A stretch of DNA of 64,000 bases from Flexamia atlantica (lineage: Eukaryota; Arthropoda; Insecta; Hemiptera; Cicadellidae), in contig JAQJVK010000001.1 in assembly GCA_035578135.1 (NCBI GenBank), positions 124,529,847 to 124,593,846 on the forward strand, read 5' to 3'. The notes under the pieces are model-generated. The model was not told where the DNA came from. It made no database searches and saw only the letters and a program-made list of their open reading frames with translations. The translations under genes were made by a program, and so were the position numbers. Of this stretch, positions 54,658-64,000 are shown in pieces (the first letter of the stretch is position 1; the number at the start of each line of letters is the position of its first letter).

Positions 54658-57127
54658 TACTGTCAGATGGGGTTACTTTAGAACAAAAAAATTTGAATTT
54701 TTTAAATTACAAGAAAACCTTTAGTACCAAATGAATAATTCTTGAGCCAAATTATGTCCACAGGTGTAACCTACTTCTTAAGCATGTTGAAAAAAATTTA
54801 CCTGCCTTATAAAATTTATATAAAAATAAATAAGGCTGTTCAAAGTAGCACATGGGGCTTCTATGAACAAAATATTTAAATGAATATATCTCTGTCACTG
54901 TTACGGTAATCTTAGGGGCTTCTATATAAGACCACTTGAAAGCTGTGGTTTCAATGAACAAGTAGGCCTACATATAAAACTTATTTGAAAATATTCATAA
55001 CGTTTTTTCATACTTAGGCCTATAAAATCAGAATCTTTTCCCCCATGAATATAATCTTTTTCCATTGTCATTAATTACTGATTATGTCATATAGGCCCTT
55101 ATCCCACAGAATAAAAAGATGAAAGCTCTCTTAAGTCAGAAAAATTGTTATTATGTTTGTATCTCACTCAAAGCGTTTTTTAAAATATGACAAAAACACT
55201 TGAAAAAGCCCTAAATTAAAAATAACAGAATAACTTATTTGCTAAACAATATGTACAGATTTTTTTCTCTTTGTGTTGAGTGTTGTTTAAATGATGTTAT
55301 AATCACTCAAGTCAACACTAAATGTACCAATATTCTGGATTTTCTAGAAGAAACTATCATCGGGTCAGGAAGTATTAGGACAGTATCAGGATACGGAACA
55401 CTGGGAAAATGTTTACTTCCCGGTACTCCTCCCAAAATTGAAATTTTTTCCCAAAATGTAGGAAATAATGCACTGATTCTGAAAATGATAATTTTGTCCG
55501 CTGAAAACGTCGGAAAATGCCGGAAAATCGGAAAAACCAGAAAAAATTTTCACCTCAGAAATGGGTCATGTGGGTACTCAAATTAACCGGGAGAACAAGC
55601 TAAATAAGAAGATGCAAGAACTTTTAAGATTCGATGTATATTAAAGGATTTACAGCAACAAAAGTGTCAGAAAAGCGGTAGATTTGGACAAATAAGTTAT
55701 TTTTGGTTAATGTTTTATGATTTCGCTTAATTTGTAGTATCTAAGCTTAGGTTGTAATATATTAAGTAAGTTTAGATAAGTAAGGGTTAGGTTAGGTTAG
55801 GATTGGTTAGGTAAGGTTAAGGTTGGTTAGGTTAGGCTTAGGTTAGGATAGCTTAGGAGAAGTTAGGTTTAAATAAGATAGGTTTTAATGGCAAAGTTTG
55901 TATTTGTTATTAGACTTTTCACTTTCCCAACCTTTACTTTACTGAAGGATTTTAAACTAATCCTAATGTACCGGTAACCTAACACAATGCAGCCTAACTT
56001 AACATAATGTAACCTAACCTAACCCGACCTCATCAAATCCAATCTAACATGAATCATAAATAATAAACCTAATTCCTACAATATGAATGTTTAGGCTATA
56101 TAACCTAAAACGACCTTACAAAAATAATTTATCAACTTATTTGATTTTTTTTGTTACCATATGTTGGATCATGAAAATTCTCTCTTATTATTGTTCAGCT
56201 CTCAATTTCCATTGATTTGAGTAGGCCTGCCCTCATGACATATTTTTGGCGAAGTTTTTCTTCGGCTTTTCCGACACTTTTCCGGCCGTATCTTTGTTAA
56301 TATTCATCAGATCTTGAAAATTGTTACATTTTCTTGTTCAGCTCACTCTCCCGGTTAATTTGAGTACCCAAATGACCTATTTCCGTTAAAATAAGTTTTT
56401 TTCCGGTTTTTCCGATTTTCCTACGGAATCGGAAAACGGCTATCATTTCCAGAATCAGCACAAAATTTCCTACATTTTGAAAAAATTTTTTTGATTTCGG
56501 GAAGAGTACTGGAAAGTAAACATTTACCGAACACGATCAAAGTCGTCTTGAGGGGGCCAGACAAATTTATTAATGCCCTTATTTCATAGGGATTTCACCT
56601 CCAACATTCTCTCATAGCTCTGAATTACTTGCCAAGTAAAGTAGTGTATTTCAAGGTATATTTAACAATGTTCAAAGTAGCCCCATTTTTTTCTCAAAAT
56701 GCTGAAACATTACTACAAAATGTTTTCACCACTTTTAATTGACAATTTGCATAGGGCCTAACTTAAATGTTTGAGATCAATTCTATCCCAATGAATCAAG
56801 GTATCATAAAAAAAATTATTAGAGGACCCAAAATCAACTGGTCTTGTGTCCACACTAAAGAGTTTGACCGCGTTCCGATTTTTACCGAAAAACATGGTCT
56901 CCGTTTTTATTTTTTGTATTATTTTTTTCTACTTAGCCTATTACATAACATTAAACTTGTTATTATATTCTTAAAGTGGATGAACTAAGGAATCATGAAA
57001 TATATATTATATAAGGTAATTAAGTTATTAGGCCTAAGTATTTAACGTGTGTTACACACAATCGAAACATTTTTTGACTTTTTGTTCATAATAGCCCCAC
57101 AGTTCAAAGTAACCCCATCTGACGGTA
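54658..57127. mobile_element. TA-flanked transposon, 2.47 kb
   Basis: Ends CTGTCAGATGGGGTTACTTT (54660) and AAAGTAACCCCATCTGACGG (to 57125), with TA on both sides, as in Tc1/mariner-type elements. Internal GGGGCTTCTA and AGTAGCCCC words recall the ends. No transposase frame seen. It contains a nested foldback (55395-56545). Confidence 0.8.
55395..56545. repeat. Foldback with TTAGG-like arms
   Basis: Left arm (AATGTTTACTTCCCGGTACT, AAAATGTAGGAAAT, CTGATTCTGAAAATGATA, GGGTACTCAAATTAACCGGG) is inverted at 56220-56545. The inner arms carry GGTTAGGTTAGG-like runs (55785-55865) and their complement (55975-56040). A related arm set lies at 57150-58140. Confidence 0.75.
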
Positions 57128-57149
57128 GGCCAATGCATTTTCCAGTACT

Positions 57150-58140
57150 GATCTCAAAAAAAATTTAGTTTTCTTTCAAAATGTAATGTATCCTAACAAA
57201 AATTTATGCTGATTCTGGCAATGACAGTTATTTCCGGTCACAGCCGGGAAAACCCTGTAAAATTGGAAAACCCCAAAAAAATTTTAGTTTTTTCATGTAG
57301 GTAGGCCTACTAAAATTTTGAGTAGGCCTACCTATAAAAGTTGGTCATGTAGGTACTCCAATTAACTGGGATAGCGAGCTAAATGAATATGCAAGATTTT
57401 AGAGTTCTGGATTTATGACCGGAAAAGTGTCGTAAATCATAGAAATCCTCTTAATGATCTGTGTATTTAGGCCTAAGATTAAGTTTGGTATTTTGGGTCA
57501 GATTATGGTAAGTTAGGATAAGGCTGAGATAAGTTAGTTTATGTAGAGTTTAGCATATTCTTGTTTTAATATTGGGTTGATATGTAATGGATAAGGTAAA
57601 GTTTTGATAGGTTAGGTTAGGTTATGTTAGGTTAGGTTATGTTTGGTTAGGTTAGGTTATGTTTGGTTAGGTTTATAAGTTAATTGTAGTAGGCCTAATA
57701 GAGGTTTGATATTAGTTAAGGTAGGCCTAATGTTAGGTTGTGTTCTAGATAGTTATGTAACAATCCCATGAACCTTATCCTTAGCTAAACCAACGGCTAT
57801 AAACTAATCCTAATATATGTTTAATCTAATCAAAGCTGTAGCCAGGAAAAATTTTTTTGGGGGGGGTTTGTGCTCTGCAGTTACAGGAATTGAAAAAATA
57901 ACTTTCTAACCTTCAATTTAAAGGCAATTTCAACATTTTCGGGGGGGTTTTAACCCCCTGACCCCCCCATAGGCTACGGCCTTGAATCCAATATAATGTA
58001 GCATAACCATAACCTGAAATAACGTAACTTAACCAAACCTGACCTTGACCTACACTAACGTAACAATTCTGAATTCAACCTATTCCAATAGAATCTATAT
58101 AGGTACCTCAATATAACCCAAACCAGTCAAAAATTAATCT
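57150..58140. repeat. Second foldback of the same family
   Basis: 57150-57420 resembles the left arm at 55400-55640 (TGCTGATTCTGGCAATGA, GTAGGTACTCCAATTAACTG). Runs of GGTTAGGTTAGGTTATGTT at 57605-57680 and AACC-type complements at 57990-58060. A G-rich/C-rich inverted piece (TTTTGGGGGGGG, ACCCCCCCATAGGCTACGGC) is inserted at 57840-57985. Confidence 0.6.
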
Positions 58141-58437
58141 GCTGTAGAAAAAATCTTTGGCGCGCTAATGGTGGTGGCCAGTAGAGCCGGCCGCCCAATC
58201 ACAACAGAATAGCGGCAAATATCTAATCAGATCGCAAAGGGTCAACGAGAAAACCCGTTATCCTGAAGGGCCTGGTTCAGAGGCATCCACATAAAAGGGA
58301 GTCTAACTATTTTAAAGCTAAGCCAACTAGGGGCCTACTAGGTTGATTGTGGATATAGAATGTATAAAAAAAGTTTTAGCAATCTATTTTTTAACAAGCC
58401 AAGGCTTCGGGTACTGGGTTGGAGCTTCTTTATTTAC
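58141..58437. other. Start of intron 1, nothing recognised
   Basis: Donor GTAAAT at 58437 begins the intron. The frame of exon 1 remains open to about 58388 beyond the donor, so an unspliced short product cannot be excluded. Confidence 0.4.
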
Positions 58438-58554
58438 CTCTTCTCGCCCACATTTATTTCCAACAATCACTATCCACTTGATATGACACTTGCATGATGG
58501 AACAATGGTCACATTTTGCACACCTAAATTCACAAATTTACTTATAAAATCCAT
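58438..58554 (-). CDS. LRR protein gene, exon 1 with start codon
   Basis: ATG at 58554 begins 39 codons, MDFISKFVNLGVQNVTIVPS and then CKCHIKWIVIVGNKCGREE, ending GAAGAG/GTAAAT. The donor leaves phase 0, as exon 2 requires. Four cysteines and a hydrophobic strand are present; no signal peptide. This exon is assigned by phase, donor quality and position, not by recognised homology, so it is the least certain of the five. Confidence 0.6.
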
Positions 58555-59225
58555 GCCGGAAAGTTAATTTTTATGTTGCGGAAAGTTCGCCTTTTGCCTT
58601 TTCTCGAAACTAAACAAACAATTAATGAATTGACATTCACGATCTAATCTGCTGACTGTTTGTTAATATTCTTATCTCAAAGGTCAGTCCAAAATAAATT
58701 ATGCCTACAAATTGCTTTCACAATATTATCGAAGCCCAAAAATTAATATTTGACTAAACTAGGCAGGTAAAAATGTTTGGATGAGGAGACGGCTTCTCTG
58801 ATCTGAAATTCACATAATTTTATAATTTCGTCCACCGATCACCGATTGCCACTTCTCACTTGTCGCGCCCAAACATACACGATTGTCAAAGGTATCGTAT
58901 GGCACAAACATAGGCCTACAAGTTAGTTTGAGTTTGTTTGTTTGGGCCAAGGAGACTCAGGTGAAGCTAGCTCACGAATTCAACTGACGACCCTGTACTC
59001 GGGTGAAGTTAGCTGGCGACCAGCTGACGAGTACAGAGGTCGTAAAACTGTCACAGGAGTCCAGGTAGCCAGTTGGTATACCTCTATTAAATTAAAAGAG
59101 ACCACAACCAAATTAACATTACAAGGTTTAGTTCCTATATATTATCGATATGTAGGGGCAGATTACCTTCTACCTATCAGTGTTTTCAAATTTTTCCCGA
59201 CATGTTAAGCCTTCGCAATTGAAAA
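58555..59225 (-). promoter_or_regulatory. Probable 5' UTR/promoter region of the LRR gene
   Basis: Upstream of the ATG on the minus strand. It lacks obvious transposons up to about 58920, and an Inr-like CAGTCAG lies near 58650. No TATA box was identified. 58930-59210 is open on the plus strand but resembles no known protein. Location is inferred from exon 1. Confidence 0.35.
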
Positions 59226-59229
59226 TCAA

Positions 59230-60264
59230 AGTAAAAAACGTTATTTCGCACGGTGAATTATCTGCTTATGAAGTCCCGCTACCACAGTTTAAATGTAACG
59301 GTATTAACTATTTGTAGTGAATAAACCTGACTTGGTTTATGATTTTTGATTACTGTATGTGAAAGATCAGATTCCATTCTATTATTTAGCATTTTCAAAT
59401 TTCTCGACACATTTGATCTTCGGTTTCAAAACCAAAGTCAAAAACGGGGTTTCGCATAGTTCAGAACTTGCTTATAATCAGCCGCTACCACTGTTATAAT
59501 TCCCTATGTAATCGATGTGTAGTGAATAAACCTGAATTGGTTTATGATTTTTGATTACTGTATGTGAAAGATCAGATTCCATTCTATTATTTAGCATTTT
59601 CAAATTTCCCGACACTTTTGATCTTCGGTTTCAAAACCAAAGTCAAAAACGGGGTTTCGCATAGTTCAGAACTTGCTTATAATCAGCCGCTACCACTGTT
59701 ATAATTCCCTATGTAATCGATGAGTAGTGAATAAACCTGAATTGGTTTATGATTTTTGATTACTGTATGTGAAAGATCAGATTCCATTCTATTATTTAGC
59801 ATTTTCAAATTTCTCGACACATTTGATCTTCGGTTTCAAAACCAAAGTCAAAAACGGGGTTTCGCATAGTTCAGAACTTGCTTATAATCAGCCGCTACCA
59901 CTGTTATAATTCCCTATGTAATCGATGTGCAGTGAATAAACCTGAATTGGTTTATGATTTTTGATTACTGTATGTGAAAGATCAGATTCCATTCTATTAT
60001 TTAGCATTTTCAAATTTCTCGACACATTTGATCTTCGGTTTCAAAACCGAAGTCAAAAACGGGGTTTCGCATAGTTCAGAACTTGCTTATAATCAGCCGT
60101 TACCACTGTTATAATTCCCTATGTAATCGATGTGTAGTGAATAAACCTGACTTGGTTTATGATTTTTGATTACTGTATGTGAAAGATCAGATTCCATTCT
60201 ATTATTTAGCATCAAATTTCCCGACACTTCTGATCTTCGGTTTCAAAACCAAATTAAAAAACGG
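59230..60264. repeat. 205-bp satellite array, left part
   Basis: GTGAATAAACCTGA starts at 59317, 59522, 59727, 59932 and 60137, exactly 205 bp apart. Units are nearly identical (TTGATCTTCGGTTTCAAAAC, AAGATCAGATTCCATTCT). The first unit is divergent (CTTATGAAGTCCCGCTACCA instead of CTTATAATCAGCCGCTACCA). The array is cut at 60264 by a non-LTR insertion. Confidence 0.95.
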
Positions 60265-61985
60265 GCTTTTGATTCTGTTGCAGAGAAATCCTAATACGTA
60301 GACTGGAAACAAGTGGAGTACGGGGAGTTGCTCTTGATTGGTTTAGGAGTTACCTGTGTGAGCGTTTTCAAGTAGTGTCAATTCTTGGTCAATCCAGTGC
60401 TCCTCTTCGGATTGATTACGGGGTTTTACAAGGTAGCACATTAGGGCCTCTTCTTTTCCTTCTTTATATAAATAATTTGGGTAGGGTTAATTTGGAACAA
60501 GGACGGGTTTTTCTTTATGCTGACGACTCAGCTTTACTTTTTGAGGGCGACAGCTGGGAGGAAGCGTACCGTTTGGCGGAGCGGGGCCTATCCTCTGTCA
60601 AGCGGTGGTTTCATCAAAGCCGGCTCTCTGTAAATATTTCAAAAACAAAGCATATACCTATTTCTCTGAGAGCCGACCACGATCCAGTTAACCTGTATCT
60701 ACGTTTACATACATGTGGGATTGACAGGGCGAATGAATGTAAAATCGTGTGAGTGTATTGAAAGAGTGGCCGAATATAAATATCTCGGCGTTATCTTCGA
60801 TAATCGTCTGAAGTGGGCTGGACATATTACATTTTTAAGAAATAAGCTGCGTAAATTTATTTTTATTTTTTGGGATATAAATAATGTCCTTGCTCCAGAT
60901 CTGGTTAAAATTGTATATTTTGCTTATATTCAGTCTTTGTTACAGTACGGAATTTTAGCTTAGGGCAGCTGTTTTCAAAGTATTTTAACGCCATTGGAAA
61001 TTACCCAAAAATCTATCATAAAAGCGGCATGGAAAAAAATCGACGATATCCTTCGAACCTTTTATTTGATGAATTTAAAGTTCTCAGTATCCGCCAACTT
61101 TTTATGAAAAAATTAATTTTATACATCCGCAGTAATATGAATTCTTTGTTTCGTCATCCTGTTCATAGATATTCTACAAGATATGTTATCAATACCGGTA
61201 TGGTTGCCCCTCGATTGAATAAAACAATAAATACTACCTCATCTTTTTATGTAGCTAATTCAGTATTCCCTCGACTTCTGAATCATTAAATATCCTCTAC
61301 CCTGTAGCAACCGCACTTATAAAAAAATTGTTGACAAATGGCTATTGAAGATAGGGCGAGATCAAATTAAGACTTTCTTTACTTCCCCGTATACCTAGGG
61401 TCAAGGTCACAGAGCGATTGCAACTGCGTATGGGTGTGTGATTGTGAGTGCGTGTGTGAGTGTGAGTGAGGGTCCGTCCGTCCGTCGAACGCGTGTTTCC
61501 TGTGAATGTGAGCATGACTGGACCGAGATTCTCGGTTATTGCAATGGCGTTTTTACTTTTATATTACTGTTGTATTATTACTCCATAACTTCCGTCCTAA
61601 ATGTAAACTATTGTCCCAGTTGTATTTGCGTGCATATTTTGTTTTTGTTTAAATTTATCTTTGTACTTTTATGTTTCATTAAAACTTACTATATTTCATT
61701 TTTTTACTAAAATAATTCCTCTAAAGTGGCTGATTTTTTACTCGTTCCCTACCCACAGGCTTTGACCCATGTGGGGAACTAATTCCTATTGATAATTTAT
61801 ATTATGTGAATAGTATCATTGTAAAGTTGTTAAAGGAATAAACGAATATCAATTTCATTTAATTTCAAATACACTACCGTATCCCTCTCTTTCAATTTTG
61901 CCGAGATTTAGTTTCAAGACTCAACCTCAACCACAAAAGGCAGCACGCTCTTCAGGCTTTAAACTATTGAGGTCGAATTAGTATA
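60265..61985 (+). pseudogene. Non-LTR RT fragment splitting the satellite
   Basis: Begins mid-RT with AFDSV at 60265. Reads DYGVLQGSTLGPLLFLLYIN, catalytic YADDSALL, LSVNISKTKHIPISL, a frame change near 60730, EYKYLGVIFDNRLKWAGHIT, a stop at 60961, and a C-terminal region to 61287, then TYKKIVDKWLLKIG in another frame. A long 3' UTR with a GTGTGTGAGTG tract ends near 61860. Same group as the RT at 44802. Confidence 0.85.
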
Positions 61986-63095
61986 AACGCCTATAATTCA
62001 CTTTGTAATCGATGTGTAGTGAATAAACCTGACTTAGTTTATGATTTTTGATTACTGTATGTGAAAGATCAGATTCCATTCTATTATTTAGCATTTTCAA
62101 ATTTCTCGACACTTTTGATCTTCGGTTTCAAAACCAAAGTCAAAAACGGGGTTTCGCATAGTTCAGAACTTACTTATAATCAGCCGCTACCACTGTTATA
62201 ATTCCCTATGTAATCGATGTGTAGTGAATAAACCTGAATTGGTTTATGATTTTTGATTACTGTATGTGAAAGACCAGATTCCATTCTATTATTTAGCATT
62301 TTCAAATTTCTCGACACATTTGATCTTCGGTTTCAAAACCAAAGTCAAAAACGGGGTTTCGCATAGTTCAGATCTTGCTTTTAATCAGCCGCTACCACTG
62401 TTATAATTCCCTATGTAATCGATGTGTAGTGAATAAACCTGAATTGGTTTATGATTTTTGATTACTGTATGTGAAAGATCAGATTCCATTCTATTATTTA
62501 GCATTTTCAAATTTCTCGACACATTTGATCTTCGGTTTCAAAACCAAAGTCAAAAACGGGGTTTCGCATAGTTCAGATCTTACTTTTAATCAGCCGCTAC
62601 CACTGTTATAATTCCCTATGTAATCGATGTGTAGTGAATAAACCTGAATTGGTTTATGATTTTTGATTACTGTATGTGAAAGATCAGATTCCATTCTATT
62701 ATTTAGCATTTTCAAATTTCTCGACACATTTGATCTTCGGTTTCAAAACCAAAGTCAAAAACGGGGTTTCGCATAGTTCAGAACTTGCTTTTAATCAGCC
62801 GCTACCACTGTTATAATTCCCTATGTAATCGATGTGTAGTGAATAAACCTGAATTGGTTTATGATTTTTGATTACTGTATGTGAAAGATCAGATTCCATT
62901 CTATTATTTAGCATTTTCAAATTTCTCAACACATTTGATCTTCGGTTTCAAAACCAAAGTCAAAAACAGGGTTTCGCATAATTCAGAACTTGCTTATGAA
63001 GTCCCGCTACCACTGTTACAATACACTGTGTAATCGATGTGTAGTGAATAATCTAGACTTGGTTTATGATTTTTGATTACTGTAAAGTAAACGTC
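61986..63095. repeat. 205-bp satellite array, right part
   Basis: GTGAATAAACCTGA (or variant) starts at 62019, 62224, 62429, 62634, 62839 and 63044, again exactly 205 bp apart. The last unit carries CTTATGAAGTCCCGCTACCA like the first unit of the left part. The array ends in AAACGTCAAAGTCAAAAACG. Confidence 0.95.
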
Positions 63096-63213
63096 AAAGT
63101 CAAAAACGGGTTTTCTTACTGCTTGCCTCCGCTATAAAGGAATATACATGCAAAATTTCGTGCTTCAAGGTTTGGCCTGGGTGTTGATCGGATTTTCGCA
63201 TTTAATTATATAG
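63096..63213 (-). mobile_element. Helitron-like terminus next to the satellite
   Basis: On the minus strand the sequence from 63213 starts TCTATATAATTAAATGCG after A, similar in form to the other Helitron 5' ends here. Suggests the satellite may be carried in a Helitron; the matching 3' end left of 59.2 kb was not found. Confidence 0.4.
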
Positions 63214-63364
63214 ATGATGTTTTCATGTAATGTGTATTTCAACGCCAGTGATATTTTTTTACGTTTTGATCGAGAACGATCCAAACCCGGGTATTGTTTT
63301 ATCTAACGGTGACCTTTTGTTAAATAGCAACATTAATTCATAGCCAAATGAGAAATGACAACTG

Positions 63365-63440
63365 GACCCAGTTTCGATCCTGTCAGGAATCGAACCGGCG
63401 ACCCTCAGGTTATGAGGTGAGCGCTTTATCCACTCATTGT
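63365..63440 (-). repeat. tRNA-like sequence (SINE head or tRNA pseudogene)
   Basis: On the minus strand GAGTGGATAAAGCGCTCACC, anticodon-arm-like CCTCATAACCTGAGG (CAT) and an exact B box GGTTCGATTCC. The acceptor stem does not pair, so a functional tRNA is unlikely. Confidence 0.5.
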
Positions 63441-64000
63441 TTATGATTTCTTTAGAAATTTTATGATTAAGTGATTTTCAGGATTAAGATACAATTTTTA
63501 AAATTGTTAGAAATCATGATACATTCATAGTGTACCTGAAATTCGTCATCTTACCAAAACCCCTCGCCAAATCCGTCAGGCAGCTGCAGGGTCCTTAACA
63601 TTCCGACGCGTTCTCAATAAAAGAATGCGGTGTAGGCGAGGCAAGGGTCAGGACCCGAGGTAATGACCCTCTCCTCAGGATAACGATATGTAAAATAGGT
63701 CCAAGTAACCAAAATATAAAAAGGAAGGAATCCAGTTATTTTTTCAAGCTTAATACGCAATTAGAAAGTTGATTAGTATATACACTAACTATTAAAACAA
63801 TATAATAAAAGTATTAACTAAGGCGCATACAAAAGCACATTTTTTATATCTTCAACATAAATCGTTAACATAGTCATAAACCTATAAAGCATTAACGCTT
63901 CATGTAATACACAAAATCTAATAATAAATTAAATAAGAATATAAGTCAATTAATAAGATTTAATTCAACTCATTTATATTATTGATTATCAATAATAATA
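63441..64000. other. No gene seen
   Basis: Includes a moderately GC-rich patch (63560-63680, GCCAAATCCGTCAGGCAGCT) possibly from a SINE, then AT-rich DNA to the window end. Confidence 0.35.

Larger units (their letters stand above)
27978..58554 (-). other. Host gene: leucine-rich-repeat protein, five exons, 30.6 kb
   Basis: Exons of 117, 183, 311, 218 and 239 nt join with phases 0, 0, 2 and 1 to 1068 nt, 355 residues. Introns are 5322, 489, 9653 and 14045 bp, all GT-AG. The protein has a short N-terminal part (1-100), three to four LRRs (about 107-185), an alpha-helical linker and a Cys/His C-terminal cluster. No signal peptide or membrane segment is evident, so an intracellular protein is likely. 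LRRs usually mediate protein binding; the specific role is unknown to me. All large introns are filled with transposons. Confidence 0.8.

Noticed and set aside
59230..63095. CRISPR-like regular repeats
   Set aside because: 205-bp head-to-tail units without unique spacers in a eukaryotic context: a satellite.
63365..63440. Functional tRNA-Met gene
   Set aside because: Good B box and CAT loop, but the acceptor stem does not pair and the 5' end does not match a tRNA.

Overview
The window is eukaryotic nuclear DNA, most likely from an arthropod and probably an insect. It is AT-rich, has GT-AG introns, holds many families of degenerate transposons, and carries TTAGG/TAGGTT-like runs (55.8 kb, 57.6 kb). 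There is no operon structure. I cannot name the species.

Host gene. One gene is supported, on the minus strand: a leucine-rich-repeat protein in five exons (58554-58438, 53115-52933, 52443-52133, 42479-42262, 28216-27978). Every junction is GT-AG, the phases are compatible throughout, and the sum is 1068 nt (355 codons plus stop). The gene spans 30.6 kb only because its introns are packed with transposons.

Layout. 1-3.5 kb: broken Ty3/gypsy element A, split by a TTAA-type MITE and a 62-bp tandem array. 3.5-9.8 kb: old repeats, Helitron pieces and a PIF/Harbinger-like remnant. 9836-27264: Ty3/gypsy element B with both LTRs and a CGAGT target duplication, swollen to 17 kb by a Helitron in its 5' LTR, a 2.7-kb foldback in its protease and a 9.2-kb non-LTR element in its pol. 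That non-LTR element itself holds two pogo-like and one mariner-like insertions. 28-59 kb: host gene. Intron 4 holds Ty3/gypsy element C (32828-36906, minus, TGGTG duplication), Helitron copies and a TIR element. Intron 3 holds a small Helitron-like element split by a 4.9-kb hAT, which holds a non-LTR RT, and a near-intact Jockey/CR1-type element (712-aa ORF). Intron 1 holds a hAT MITE and a TA-flanked element. 59.2-63.1 kb: a 205-bp satellite array split by another non-LTR RT.

Most interesting: elements B and C both lack a TGG-type tRNA primer site after the LTR. Each instead carries a perfect 13-nt complement to a stretch inside its own LTR, 47-51 nt from the LTR end. This is the arrangement expected for self-primed reverse transcription as known for Tf1. 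Most insertions have exact target duplications, and one has its empty site elsewhere in the window, so a relative order of insertions can be read.
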